DNA from: Cotesia glomerata
Lineage: Eukaryota; Arthropoda; Insecta; Hymenoptera; Braconidae
Direction of reading: 5' to 3'
NCBI RefSeq assembly: GCF_020080835.1
Contig: NW_025401997.1
Location: 62,001-126,000 of the forward strand
DNA length: 64,000 bases
In this document: positions 33,449 through 45,319 of the stretch, piece after piece
Layout of the letters: every line of letters begins with the position of its first letter
Position numbering within the stretch: position 1 is the first letter of the stretch
Translations under genes and position numbers: made by a program
The notes under the pieces: model-generated
What the model was told of the DNA's origin: nothing
Databases searched by the model: none
The model's input: the letters and a program-made list of their open reading frames with translations, nothing else

Positions 33449-35673
33449 TCGTACTCGTCTGACAGTGTTTCCCTGTCTGTCTCCTTCGAGGTTACCTGTA
33501 ACACAGGGCGTTCCTGTCCCCCAGATTCCCGCGTTGCCCCCTGTCGCAGGAGGGGTTGACCGTTTCCCGACCCGTTGTTGCTATCACGCATATAATTTGA
33601 CGGACCCGGCTGAGAATCTAAATCTCTTCCGCGATTATTCATTTCCCGTCTTTTCGCGCAGTCTACCATGAAATGCCCGGGCATCTTACAATAATAACAA
33701 ACCGGTTCCCTGGGCGGCTGACTATTCGTTGACCTTACCTGCTCATAGCTAGGCTTAACAAAATTATTTCGGTCATTAGTATTATTATTATTAATCATAC
33801 CGAATTGACTTGAATTATTGTTACGCGAATTATATCCGTTATTATATTGATTTCTAAATGGTTTTTGGTAATTATTATTATGGTTATTATTATTATTATT
33901 ATTATATCGGTACGGAACTTGATTGTTATTATTGTTATTGTAACGATATGAATTTTGGTTATGATTATTATTATTGAAACGATTATTAAAAGACCCGGGA
34001 TTATTTTGATTCAAATGCCCTGTGTAAGGCTCTCGACTGTTATTGTTAGAATTATTATTACAACGGTTATTATACGAGTTAGAGTTATTAGGTTGTCTAT
34101 AACCGTAAGGACCTTGATTTGAACTATTATTATAATTATTGCCGTTATAATTATGCCCCGAATTATTAATTTGGTCCCTACTGGCAACATCAAAGTTCCT
34201 GTAATTATTCGGGCTCTTATTATCCGCGAAATGTACTCGGTTAAAATTATTATTCTTTGTATTATTATTATTAGGATGTCCGCGTTCTTTATCATGATCG
34301 TAATAAAGACATTCTCGAGCGGGATGTCCTTTAGTATTGCAAATTTGACAAATTACCGGTTGACCTTCTACAAACGCGACCTTTTTAGGTAAATCGTATT
34401 CAAAAGTTGGGGCCGAATAATTTATATCGCGCCGTGAAGAAGCTTTACCCCTTAGTAAATCTCTTGCGCGAATCTCTTTTTCAATTTTAACGGCATCGAG
34501 TAATACTTCAGCGAAAGTACCCCTATCATCGATACGTTGTTCTATCTCCGGCTTTAATCCCTGAATAAAACAATCGCGAAATTCGTTCCCGTATTTCAGC
34601 TCTTCGGCCGGAGTCAGCTGGGCGTTATTCGGATTTTGAGCTTGTATCGCGGCTATAATCTTGGTTCCTAATTCGCGAACTCTATTTGTATATGATAACG
34701 CGCTTTCGTCGTCCCTTTGGAAAACTCGGCCCATTTCGCCCTGAAGTTGATACAGCGACTTAGGGGGTTCGTACAATTCTTTTAAATGAAATAAAAATGC
34801 TTCTAGATTATTAAACGCGGTTCCCTGTATTGTTCTTCTAGCTTCCCCTCTAAGTTTATTCCTGAGCATTAATACGAGGTTGTTCTCGTTCCCGGGCGCG
34901 ATCATAGCCAACGCTTCTTTACACCCTTCGATAAAATGCGATAAAGGTATATTATGACCGTTAAAATAAGGAACCGCCTCTAATGCATATTTTATAGACT
35001 GAGGTATTACCAGGTTTACTGGTGGGTTCACGATTTGCGCTTGACCACCGCCGCCATTACGATTTTGGCCGTCATTACGATTTTGGCCGTCACGATTTTG
35101 GCCGTCATTACCGTTATCATTATCTCTTACCTGGTTTTGCGGTGCTCCTCCTCCCACATTTGCTGCTATCGGTTGCTGTTGTCGTAACAGTGCTGCTTGC
35201 CGTGCGATGTCTTCTCGTTGTATCCGCAGATCTTCTGTATGTCGTTGCAGTTGGTCCATTTGCTGCTGGAAAAGTTGCTGATGTGCTTCTTGCTGCTGTG
35301 CAAATTCCTCTCGTTGTCGTTGTAATAGCTCCGCCTGTTCTCGCTGCTGCTGTTGGAACTGCATCAACTCCTCCCGTTGCCGTTGCAACGCTTCTGCTTG
35401 TTGCTGCTGGTCGTTCACCATTGCTTCGTCAAGTTGTTCTGGATTTCTCTCGTCCTTTAGTTCCCTTGCCCTTTTTAAAGCTTTTTCTGCCTTGTGAAGG
35501 GCTTTTGAAACGTCTAATGCTCTGGGATCGGTTACGGTTCCTGATTCAAGATACTCGCGGAGGGCCTGAAGCTCGTCAGGGGGTAATTGCGAGGGGTCGA
35601 CTTTTCCTAAATCGAAAGGGGGTTCTAAATTTCTTATATTATCGTTTCGTCTCCTTTTACTCAAACCCGACAT
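33436..35673 (-). CDS. retroelement Gag
   Basis: 745 codons, starting 59 bases inside the 5' LTR at MSGLSKRRRNDN. Residues 60-165 are a Gln/Glu-rich coiled coil. Residues ~215-410 are capsid-like (IKYALEAVPYFNGHNIPLS, then a helical block through LYEPPKSLYQLQGEM and GLKPEIEQRI). A first knuckle CQICNTKGHPAREC is at 442-455, then a ~200-residue Asn-rich linker, and a second knuckle CYYCKMPGHFMVDC at 659-672. It should form the particle and package RNA. The frame is intact. The Asn-rich linker is encoded by ATT/GTT-type triplet runs on the plus strand, prone to slippage. Confidence 0.9.
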   Translation of the reverse strand: MSGLSKRRRNDNIRNLEPPFDLGKVDPSQLPPDELQALREYLESGTVTDPRALDVSKALHKAEKALKRARELKDERNPEQLDEAMVNDQQQQAEALQRQREELMQFQQQQREQAELLQRQREEFAQQQEAHQQLFQQQMDQLQRHTEDLRIQREDIARQAALLRQQQPIAANVGGGAPQNQVRDNDNGNDGQNRDGQNRNDGQNRNGGGGQAQIVNPPVNLVIPQSIKYALEAVPYFNGHNIPLSHFIEGCKEALAMIAPGNENNLVLMLRNKLRGEARRTIQGTAFNNLEAFLFHLKELYEPPKSLYQLQGEMGRVFQRDDESALSYTNRVRELGTKIIAAIQAQNPNNAQLTPAEELKYGNEFRDCFIQGLKPEIEQRIDDRGTFAEVLLDAVKIEKEIRARDLLRGKASSRRDINYSAPTFEYDLPKKVAFVEGQPVICQICNTKGHPARECLYYDHDKERGHPNNNNTKNNNFNRVHFADNKSPNNYRNFDVASRDQINNSGHNYNGNNYNNSSNQGPYGYRQPNNSNSYNNRCNNNSNNNSREPYTGHLNQNNPGSFNNRFNNNNHNQNSYRYNNNNNNQVPYRYNNNNNNNHNNNYQKPFRNQYNNGYNSRNNNSSQFGMINNNNTNDRNNFVKPSYEQVRSTNSQPPREPVCYYCKMPGHFMVDCAKRREMNNRGRDLDSQPGPSNYMRDSNNGSGNGQPLLRQGATRESGGQERPVLQVTSKETDRETLSDEYEWQL

Positions 35674-35700
35674 GCTAGTTTACCGGGGCATTTCTTAAAA

Positions 35701-35718
35701 ATCCCACTTCTGACACCA
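35701..35718 (-). other. primer binding site, tRNA-Leu type
   Basis: The plus strand atcccacttctgacacca has the form of a tRNA-Leu 3' end including CCA, so the minus strand would pair with it. It lies 13 bases inside the 5' LTR. Confidence 0.7.
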
Positions 35719-35731
35719 AATTTTATATTTA

Positions 35732-38114
35732 TGTTACGTCCGGGTGACGATAACACAATTAACTATTCAGTTCCTTAAATTTGAGACTAATCACCGAAGA
35801 TTATATGTCTCGGGAGGCGGGAACCACGCCTATAGGTAACTGCACGCGGGTTTTATATGGTAATAGCCTCGAAAAATCTTAGGGAATCCCGGCTCCGTTA
35901 GGGTATCCCTTTGAGGGAAGGTCAGGGCACAAGCGAAAGAGAAGGCAAGTGAATTGATATTGGTTAGACTGAGATAGAACTATACCTGAGTGAATGAGGC
36001 ACTGGATTGTTGTTGGGCCCTCGTCCAGGTACCTGAATGTCGAAAATATGAGGGTCGTTGACCGATGCACCGTGACCGTCGACTAATTAACTAAATGGTC
36101 AGGATAATTAGTGAGGGTATTTATTAAATAAGCCGAACATTCAAATAACTTACGGTTTATTTATTACAGTGATTTGCTAATACAAGTAACTACCGGTGAT
36201 TGACTGGTTGGAGATTAATTAATTAAAAATAATAATAAAAAAAAGAAAATCGCGCGGAACTACTGATCACACCCGTGGCTATAGGAAGTACTGGTACTTC
36301 CCGGGTACTGTAGCTGAGTTTTTATATCCTCGCAAGTCCCTCCTCCTCATCTACAATTTTAATAACCCTTCGTATAGCTATTCGATGGAATTCCTAGATA
36401 ACGACTATGGGGTACGGTGTTCGGAGTTGCTATGCGATAGTACGTTAATGCATCGAACCTCTTTTCTATTTTCTGGGAGTCTAGTGCGGTTGGGTTAATT
36501 CCGATTACTTACGGCCTTCGCTTTATGACTCAGCCGTTGTTTGTTCAGGTGAGAATGCTCGCGATGGACTCGCTAGGCGTTATCGCGATTAACCTTCCCC
36601 TATCTCTCCGAATAATTTTCTTACAGTGAGATTTTTCTATCTCGACAATGAGATTCCGATTTCTTTGAATAGAGTAATTACGTAGTATGGGCTGCCCGAA
36701 TATTCTCGGTTTTATAAATTTCTTGTTTTATTATTTTCGACTCAGTGGTTAATTATTTAGGGTACGCGAGATATCACGACGTACGTTCACACAACGTATA
36801 TGTTCTTTTTGTTTTGGAAATTTTTACGTGGGTAATTATTATTCCCTTTTTCACGATGGTCGAACCGTAATGATTTATCCTTTCTAAATTCCGGCTAGCT
36901 GATAACCGTATGCAGCTGCTCAGATTATTTACTCGAGAGTTGAAATATCTTTTGTTTAATTTATTTTTCTCGATCCAAGGAATTGTTTGAATAACTATTT
37001 TTGAACGTGAATTAATTATTTAAGTCGATAACTTGTCAACCAATATAATATAGAACGTAAGGATAATTAACCGTTTCCGTCTTAACACAATTAAATTAAT
37101 TTTATTACTGTCTAAATATTAATATTTATTTTATTAAAGCCGATGGCTTGTCTATTGAATTTGGGCACTCGGTAAATTCAATTAAATAAATATTTAATGT
37201 TAGAAAAATTATGACGGACCGTAACGCTAGTTACTGACTTCCCGATGAGTGCCGGCCTTGCTTCCGCGGCTGGGGTTTTTATATCCGTGGATCCACCATT
37301 GTACCCTAGTGGCTAGTCACGTAGCCCAGCACAGGCGTTGCCGCGTTACGTAACCCGTTCGGCAAAGCTTATGTGCGATTAAATCTTTTGATTTTTCGCT
37401 GAAATCATATCCGAAATTTGGTTACAAATATAAAATTATATTTCGAATAAATGTATCGTTCATACAATTATATGTTTATCATTTATTTGCAAGGATAAAT
37501 ATTTTTAATGGCTGTAATATTTTTATATGAGAACGCGTGATGATTATTTTCATGCAATATCATTTCCAGGATTATTTAGCGGTTGGTTAATTTTTTCTCA
37601 TGGGCGCATACGAGATGGGGTTTCAGATAAAGATTTATTTGCCGATGCTTACAGGCGGCTTTTTGAGAAAAACAAATAATGTGTTTTTCTCAGGAATTTT
37701 TGGGGCGATGAGTAATCGCGACTGAGACTGTAAGTATTTTTCAAAATTCCACAGGAGTAAATAGTGTTATCTATGTTTTTCTTTCGTCTTATATAAAACA
37801 GAGAAAATGGTTTTTGAAAAATAAAGGAGATTATTTATTCCGGTTTTAATTTCCATCGGGGACCGCGTAGCAACAGCGGACAATAGATTCCCCGCGATGC
37901 TCGTTTTTAGGGCCCTCCCACAATAGTTATGGCGTCGCGAACTATTAACATAATAGTTACGCCTTTTTCTAGGCTACTATGAAGAGGGAACTGAGGGGGC
38001 CCGAGGGTGGGCGGTTCTTAGGGGTACTGCGATACAGTAGTTCTCAGCTCCTTCGTTGATTAGGGCCTTTTGACTAATTAATCGATTATTAGGGTGTTAC
38101 GCGAGGCCGTAACA
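35732..38114 (-). repeat. 5' LTR (2383 bp)
   Basis: Same ends and sequence as 21930-24314. The 5' LTR would carry the promoter for the minus-strand genomic RNA. Near identity of the two LTRs implies a recent insertion or gene conversion. Confidence 0.95.
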
Positions 38115-38118
38115 GTTT
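38115..38118. repeat. target-site duplication of the LTR element (right)
   Basis: gttt, matching 21926-21929. Confidence 0.8.
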
Positions 38119-38671
38119 ATAGTTGTGTTTGTATAGTACTGTACCCAATGTTTGGGTTGTTGAGTAAAGTACGATAGCATTAGCGAGAGTTTAATAAAAA
38201 CGTTGGGATAAATCCTGTTGCTGTTCGATGAGTAGGCTGAGTCGAAGTGAGAATTGAGAAACATTGATTTATTTGTTAAATTAAGCGGCCCTAGAAGAAG
38301 TGCTCCCTAAGGGCCGTAAATACAATTAACAGAGTCAGTATGATATTAACAAAAGCTTTTATACTTTACACTATGTGACTACCGAGATTTACGGATTATG
38401 AATAAGAAAACTTGGGCTAAATGATATTTTGATATTTATAACACTATAGTTTGGGTACTTTTCAAATAAATTGCACGCCTCATAAGCGAAGCGGATGAGG
38501 TAGTGTTCTACTTTCATCTTACAAAAATCAAGTCAATTTTTGAACTAAAATTGTCTCTATTTATTTTCTATCGCACTTTTAGAATAATATTTACACATAA
38601 ATGTCATGGAAAAATACTAGTTTCAATACTTATGACATTTTTAAAAGACATTTTGCTTCTTAAATAAATAA
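38119..38671. other. AT-rich spacer
   Basis: Right flank of the LTR element. No gene or repeat recognised. Confidence 0.4.
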
Positions 38672-39010
38672 AAAAAATTAGGAAAACCGTTGACCCTGAA
38701 GGCTATCCCTGCAACTTCCCGCTCATTTCGTAGCTAAGTACTTAAAATTGCATTGATGATGTTTTTGAACTCTTCGAGCTCAAAAATACAATTTATGTAT
38801 AGAAGTATTATTTTGAGCTCTCCGAGCTCGAAGAGATAGCTTTCCTGTGCTTTTGAGCTCTTCGAGCTCAAAAATCTTATCAAAGTTCGATGAAACACGA
38901 TTTTTAAAATTTTCAAACTGCTATAACTTTTGAATGAATCAACCGATTTTCATGCAGTTGGCGGCAATCGATGTAGTTTTTTGAGCTCTATGAATAATTT
39001 GGAACAAAAA
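38672..39010. repeat. partial inverted copy of the 0.96-kb repeat
   Basis: Reverse complement of the end of the repeat at 15.4-16.06 kb: aaccgttgaccctgaaggc, gcaacttcccgct, then three ttttgagctcNNNgagctcaaa hairpins, and gctataacttttgaatgaat. The TG end is missing. Confidence 0.8.
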
Positions 39011-39021
39011 AATTGATTTGA

Positions 39022-39567
39022 TGTGAAACGGGGATCCACCGCTCTCTTGGTCGCCTCTTAATTTATTTAAGGCGCCACTGGATTTTTCCCACAGTATCCA
39101 GAAACTGGCCCAGAACAAGGAGTGAAAACTCAGGGTCGGAGAGATTGTCAGGAAGGATACAGAAATTATAGGCAGAAATTCATTTTTACAATTCATTTTA
39201 TTTATCCAACCCTTAATACAAAATCAAAACCCCTTACAAAATATCAAATTAACTTAATCCCGACGATATCCTCTTATGGAGCGTCCTATCGCGGTTACTA
39301 TCATAGTATCTATTCCCGAACAGTACCCTCATATGGAGCGTCTATACCGCGGTTTCTAGCTTACTACCGTTGTACCCCAAATCCGGCGTCTATACAACGG
39401 CTTCTAAGTGCGCCCAGGAAGCAGAGGAGGATACCATGAATCCCTAGGCTACACTGCAATATTATTTATCCACACACACCCACAATATTTATTTAAAATA
39501 CTTATGCCTATTGCACCCCCGACCCGGGCGTCTATGCAAAGGACTCTAAGTGTGCCCAGGAAGCAGA
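39022..39567. repeat. fragment of the TGTAACGGG LTR-like family
   Basis: Begins tgtgaaacgggg and shares with the repeat at 60500 the blocks cttggtcgcc, ggcgccactgga, the unit ccctcatatggagcgtctat and the exact word agaggaggataccatga. It is cut by the assembly gap. Confidence 0.65.
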
Positions 39568-39667
39568 NNNNNNNNNNNNNNNNNNNNNNNNNNNNNNNNN
39601 NNNNNNNNNNNNNNNNNNNNNNNNNNNNNNNNNNNNNNNNNNNNNNNNNNNNNNNNNNNNNNNNNNN
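39568..39667. other. assembly gap of 100 N
   Basis: Exactly 100 N, the convention for a gap of unknown size. What joins the LTR-like fragment to the LINE is therefore unknown. Confidence 0.99.
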
Positions 39668-39876
39668 TGTTATTTGTAAATGATATTGTGGTTTACTGAT
39701 ATAGACAATTTATTTAAACTATATTTTCGAATACTGGCTTCTTTTTGAAATGATAATCGCTTGTATTTCTTACAGAACGGATTTTGTATTTAAAGAAAAT
39801 AGTTGCAATTTCTGATTTAGGTTAGTTTTATTTTGGCTAACCTATTAGAAAATTTAAGTGTGCTGCCATCCTGCGT

Positions 39877-40200
39877 TTGGTATATATATTGTGCTGCCAT
39901 CTCACAATTCTTGTGCCAATGTCTATGTCGTATGGATTGTGTCTAAAGGTCAACAGTGACGCCGCATCAGCTGTCCAAACAACTGCTTATTGTAAACACT
40001 ACTTTCATAACACATGTGTGAAGGTGCGATGTTGTTTACCATCTAAGGCACATGCAGCCGCTAAGGTTAAGGATTGCTGTCCGGCTTGTGTCACTGATGT
40101 ATCACCGATAATAAAGGAAATTTCTGAGAAGTTAAACAAAATAGATGGAGTAGATAAGAACGTGGCTAAATTCGGAAAAAAGTTGGACAAGTTAAGATGA
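39877..40200 (+). pseudogene. LINE ORF1 fragment with PHD-like finger
   Basis: Encodes a Cys/His cluster (CKHYFHNTCV...CCPACV), as in the zinc finger at the start of some CR1-type ORF1 proteins, then a coiled-coil-like stretch (EISEKLNKIDGVDKNVAKFG). The start is uncertain because the first finger half (CLKVN...) looks degraded. Downstream frames (40257-40457) continue the coiled coil after a break. Confidence 0.5.
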
Positions 40201-41039
40201 AACTATGAAATCCGTCGTGACAAGATTGACAAACTGATTTCTAATTATGACCATGTTTGCAGAAAGAAATATTAAGGATTTGGAGGCTAGGGTTTCTAAA
40301 AGTGAGGAAGCTCCAACCTGATGGTGGTAATAATCTTTTGGAAGAAGCTAGAATTATTGCGAAAAATATTTCTGATGGTGATTTGGAGGCTAGAGTAGCA
40401 CAGATGGAATCACGTTCACTTGCGGATGAGTTAACGATTACTGGTCTTCTGGAGTAAGATGGAGAGAAAGCTTTCCGACGTCGTTGCACAATTAACACCC
40501 AGGCTTTAGAAGGGATGTTCAGTTACTGAAAATGAGATTGCTCAAAGCGCGGAACGTTTGGGTAGGAAGAGTAACAGGGAGCCATCGCAGTGTTTGCGTC
40601 AAGTTCAATAGCTTTGAAGCCATGTTGATGAATGGCATTAAAAGTATTAAAAAAAAACAGGCCAAGTAAAAGTTGAGCTTACTTTGATGCCTGGCGTTCT
40701 CAGGTCCAGGATGCGGATGCTTACTATATATCTTCATCTTAGGCATCCGTCATCTCTGTATAGGCAGCTAAAACCTGGCTCGGAGGTCCTGCAAAATAAG
40801 TACCCGACAATTCATCCCTAAAAACATTTTGAATTTCTGAATACTTCAGTAAATGTCAGGGTATGCAGATGAATTGAACCACCTGGCCTAAGTTTGAGAC
40901 CTTTACAGTGGGAATAGGCCCACTGCAGTGATTTAATTCACAAACAAATCTACTGCTCCCTCACCATCTTCATCAATGTCCAATCTCGTGCATCATCGCA
41001 GAGTCCTTCAACTCGATTAAGTAATTTAAAAGTTTGTCA

Positions 41040-41560
41040 GCAAACGCTCAATCTGCTCAGAAATGAGTGTCATTTTTGGAAATTTTCAAAGTATTTTAGA
41101 GACTCATAATTATGACATAATTGCTGTTTCGGAAACGTGGTTGAATCGGTTAATACCTGATAACATGGTGTCTCTCCCCACATCACACTCTTTACATCGC
41201 CCATGATTGCCATCTTCGTAGTGGAATTCCAGGCGGGTAGCTCTTTATGTGCGAAATAATATTAAAGCTAAGCTGTTTGCATCTTTCAGCAAACTCTGAA
41301 GACAAACATCCTGGAATAACTTATTCGTTGGAAATATTGAGTTCATCAAAGCAAAAGATACTAGTTGGTGTGGTCTATAAACCCACCCAACATAGGACAT
41401 TTAGATGATTTAGAGGAGGAGATGGGAAACATGTAATGGTGCCATTTAATAATATTATTATTGTTGGAGATTTAAATTCAGACTTAAGTAAAAAGAATTT
41501 TTATGGTGATCGAACTGCGGGAAGTTTTGTGATTGTTTAGACTTGCATATTGTTGAGTAT
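41040..41560 (+). pseudogene. LINE endonuclease remnants
   Basis: Scattered over three frames: HNYDIIAVSETWLNRL (about 41105), a degraded middle, and IIVGDLNSDLSKKNFYGD (about 41458), the Asp/Asn box of the endonuclease domain. Multiple stops; not functional. Confidence 0.65.
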
Positions 41561-42399
41561 GTCTCCTACTCATCACTGCCAAAAAACTCGAATTCTTGGA
41601 TTGATGTTTGCATTGTGGATGATCTGGTCCAAGGTGTTGGCGTCAGAACAAATCTTCAAGAGCCATTTATTTCCTGATCATGACTTAATTTCTGTGACTT
41701 ATAATTACAAAGTTGAAAATACAACAGCTGAACAGCTTTTACATTCAGAAATTGAATGCTATTGATGATGATAAGCTGCGAAGAAATTGATGTGAAAGAT
41801 ATTTATTATGAAGCTCTGAAGGAGCTGGGCTCAGTTGATGAAATGAACACTTGTTTACATGCACACCTTGAACGTATTATAAATGCTATCGCGCCTGAAA
41901 AATTGGTTGTTCCGCGTCCGACCACCGGCTCCATGGTTCACTGATGATATTAGAAATCTCCAATGTCGGAGGAAATGAGCTTTATCGCATCTACAGAAGG
42001 ACGGGTTAAAATGCTTATAAAGAGTACTCTAAACGTCAGGGCGATTGGTTAAAAAACTTTATTACTGAAGCAAAGAAAAAATACTTTGACAATCAATTAA
42101 TTAATGCAAAAAACTCGAGGGAACTTTGGAATGATCTAAGAAGATTAGGCATTGTTAAACAGAAGAAATCACAAACTATGTATTATAAAAGTTGAATTGA
42201 ATGTATTAAATGAATTCTTTGCACGTGCGTCGGGTAACGTCATCGATTCAGATGTTGACACGTCAGATATATTGTTGGTTGATAATAATGGCGATGAATT
42301 CACTTTCACAGTTAGAAAAGTTTGCACAGAATTCACTTTCACAGTTAGAAAAGTTTTCACAGTTTGAACAGTTAGAAAATCAATTATGAGATTGATGTT

Positions 42400-43430
42400 A
42401 AATTCATGTGGCTCGGATGGCTTTTCTATCAAGTCATATAAATGTGTGCTGCCTTTTTTTTCAGCAAGCAATTACAGACCTCTTCAACGTGTCATTAACT
42501 ACAGGAGTCTTTCCGGAGAATTGGAAGCTATCACATGTGATTCCTATTCCAAAAAAGGCTTATCCAGTAAACTGTGAAGATTATAGGCCTATATCGCTGT
42601 TGCCAAACTTGTCAAAAGCCTTGGAACGGTGTGCTCATGACCAAATTGTTAAATATATCCAATAACAATAATTACTTCGATGAATATCAGATTGCAACAT
42701 TTCGTGGAGGTTTGGGTACAGAGACTGCCATTGTAAAGTTCTCTGTGACGATCATAAAGATAAAGCAGTGGAATGAAAGTCCAGGGTTTTAAAGTACGAT
42801 CTCGTTTGAACTTAGCAAGGCCTTTAATTCTGTTGATCACAAAAGATTATTATGTAAATTGTCATCTATGAACATGTCGAATTTAGTTGTTGATTGGATT
42901 GGATCTTATTTAGCAAACAGAAAGCAGTCCGTACGCTCTGATGCTTGAAGGTAACTCTCGTCGTGGGAAGAGAAATTGTAAGTAATTGTACCTCAGGAAA
43001 GTGTGCTTGGTCCGTTATTATTCTTACTATACATTCCACAGATCTAGCTAAACGTTTAGGATTGCCAATACTTATTCTACAATAACTGCCGATGACTTAC
43101 TCATATACCTTTCTTGTGCCATCTTTCTCAAATCAGTGTTTGTGTGAATAAGCTTAACGGTGAAATAATAAAAATCACAGATTGGTGCAGAACTAATCAT
43201 CTAAAAATGAATCCTTCGAAGACGAAAAGCAATTATTTGTGGAAGTAGAGCAAAGGAGTAGTAGGGATGAGTGCAGACTAGCCGACACAATCTTTGTGGA
43301 GGGGTGTGCTATTCCTTATAGTGGCACTGTAAAATACCTTGGGGTGACTATAGATAGTACTCTGCCATGGGAGAATCAAGTAACAAATTTGTGCAATCGC
43401 GCTATGAGTATTCTAAAGCACAACTAGAAA
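42400..43430 (+). pseudogene. LINE reverse transcriptase remnants
   Basis: Recognisable RT blocks in changing frames: GVFPENWKLSHVIPIPKK and CEDYRPISLLPNLSKALER (42500-42630), then LSKAFNSVDHKRLLCKL (42810), VPQESVLGPLL (42995), ADDLLIYLSC (active-site box, about 43090), and GTVKYLGVTIDSTLPW (43325). Many indels and stops. Confidence 0.8.
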
Positions 43431-43745
43431 TAAACAATGAAATATTTAGTGAAAGTTTACGTATTAAGTTAAATATCTACTTTAATAATTCCTCTCTTTG
43501 ATTATTGTTGTGCGGCGTATACGAATATATCAAACAAATTATTATTAAAGATGCAGCGTAAATTGAATTCATGTGTTAGATTTATCTATAAAGTACCAAA
43601 AATATGAACATGTTACTCTATATTTCAAAAAGTTAGGTTGGCTAAAGTTTGCAGCGAGAAGAGGTTATTTCATTGCTTGTCTGTTTTATAAGGAAATTCG
43701 ACTAAATTATCGGCGGTACTATTCGGCTCAAAACTAGGTCTTTAA

Positions 43746-43946
43746 GTGCCTGTAGCACTGCGTAGAGGTGATGTCCGACAAGACCATCTTCGCATACCGC
43801 AGGCTAATTGTGTCATGTATGATAATTCATTCTTAATTCATGGCATACGTATCTGGAATGCAATCGGACAGCTGAGACTGTATGTAGATAACCCGGTTGA
43901 ATTTAAAAATGCTTTGCTTCAATCACTTTTTGAACATGACAATTAA
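43746..43946 (+). pseudogene. LINE ORF2 C-terminal tail
   Basis: A 66-codon frame (VALRRGDVRQDHLRIPQANC...FLIHGIRIWNAIG) matching the usual end of jockey/CR1-type ORF2 proteins, where a short RIWN-type block precedes the stop. The remaining 230 bases to the ATCT tail are 3' UTR. Confidence 0.6.
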
Positions 43947-44329
43947 CAACGCAATCTTTATTTTGAATCTTATTTAAATATTTTTTCTTGTAGAATTATT
44001 ATGACTTTAAATTAAGTTATTTGTTTGTATTAAATAATCTATTTGGATTTCATAACATTTGAAATTAAATCTAATTGTAAACCTTTAATTAGTTGAGGGA
44101 TCTTGTAACCTATGTAAACCAATGTAATTTAAATATTGATGGCTTTGAGGGAGCTTAGGTTCCAGAGCCAAATAAATTATTTATCTATCTATCTATCTAA
44201 TCAAATGTAAATTATAAATTATCATCAATCATTGATTTTATGTTCTTTAGTAATTTTAACATAAAAGATAAGTAATAACTGATAAAGAAATTAAAGGATT
44301 AAACGTTTACGTGTGTAAAGCAACACCAG

Positions 44330-45319
44330 GAAGTGGGAAGCGCAAAAACTTATTTACGAAATAAGCACAGAAAAAGCTGCTGAAAATGAAGACTTTAACA
44401 ACTGATCAATATCAATCCGAATTCACAGTTGAAAAATATGCTTCAACATGACCCACAACCTCCCGCATTTCATCAAAAAGCATCTGTTCTCACGCACTGC
44501 AAAAAGCTGAGTTAATTCGATCTTGAGTACCCACCATAGCGATCCAATAATATCTTTATTATTATGAGAAGCAACACGTTACTGGCCTGGAACATTTGCA
44601 TGATTTGTCATTCTCTCCATTTTCATGTAAGACATTATTGGACACATCATCAGCGTGAGATGTTTACATAAAAATGTGCTGCTCAGGAAAATAAGGTTGT
44701 ATATTTATTGATGCAACTGGTGGAAGTTTGCTCCCAAGTTTATTAAGCTTTTCAGACAAGTCACGTAAACCACTTCCAGCTCTGTTTTTGGACCTCACGT
44801 TGCCATCAATATTTCGGGACAACAATTTACTACTGGCCAGATGATTTTCTGGAAAGACAGGACACGAACGTTATTAATGCAATTTCTGGAATGATTGGCT
44901 TAAATATGGATTTCCTCAACCAAAAGAAGCGGTTATGGATTCAAATGTGCCAAGCACAGTTAATTGCAACTATAACAGTTTTTACTCCCTATAAAACGAT
45001 TGGACAATATGCTGATGCTTGTTTCTCGGAGTCAGTCCCAAACTGTTATATCAGAATAGATGTGGCACATTTCATCCATATCTATGCGAAATTTTTAAGT
45101 CAATCGAGTAGGTTGGTCAAAGTTTTTTACTTAGCGTGCTTAGGTAAATTAATATGCATGAGAAAGAAAGAAGTCCGAGATTATTTAAAAGCGATTTTCA
45201 CTATAGCGCTTAGTAAACGAGTCGGAAATTTGCCTTCAGTACGTCTATCACCATGTCAAATTTCCAAAGACTTTTTGAGGAATTCGATCACAGGTATACA
45301 CTTTAAAAATTACAAATAA
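44330..45319 (+). pseudogene. DNA-transposase relic
   Basis: Fragments in several frames: FIDATGGSLLPSLL at about 44703, and an open stretch 44891-45319 with CYIRIDVAHFIHIYAKFL and VKVFYLACLGKLICMRKKEV. Asp/Glu-containing blocks of this kind (IDATG, RIDVAHF) occur in arthropod DNA-transposon proteins; I cannot assign the superfamily with certainty. The ATG at 44891 is probably internal. Confidence 0.4.

Larger units (their letters stand above)
21930..38114 (-). mobile_element. 16.2-kb LTR retroelement without visible RT/integrase, with antisense cargo gene
   Basis: Complete element read on the minus strand: 5' LTR 38114-35732, tRNA-Leu-like primer site, Gag, a protease-like/Asn-rich ORF, 5.5 kb without retroviral coding, polypurine tract and 3' LTR 24314-21930. 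LTRs are 2383 and 2385 bp, differ at only a handful of places, start and end TGTTACG...CGTAACA, and are bracketed by gttt. No reverse transcriptase, RNase H or integrase motif was found in any frame, so it should need enzymes from another element (TR-GAG-like). A four-exon gene lies on the opposite strand at 26.0-26.8 kb. Gag with CCHC knuckles suggests a Gypsy relative. Confidence 0.85.
39668..44205 (+). mobile_element. degenerate non-LTR retrotransposon (CR1/jockey-like)
   Basis: Order on the plus strand: an ORF1 with a PHD-like Cys/His finger, endonuclease remnants, RT remnants, a C-terminal region ending about 43946, and an (ATCT)n tail at about 44180-44199. Numerous stops and frameshifts make it a fossil. 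The 5' end is lost in or near the assembly gap. The clade is uncertain; the finger-bearing ORF1 and microsatellite-like tail suggest the CR1/jockey side rather than R1. Confidence 0.75.

Noticed and set aside
35022..35678. 218-codon plus frame opposite Gag
   Set aside because: Shadow of the Gln-rich coiled-coil region of Gag; Leu/Val-rich only because of antisense composition.
41000..44200. Possibility that the degenerate LINE is a functional gene
   Set aside because: Endonuclease and RT blocks are spread over three frames with many stops.
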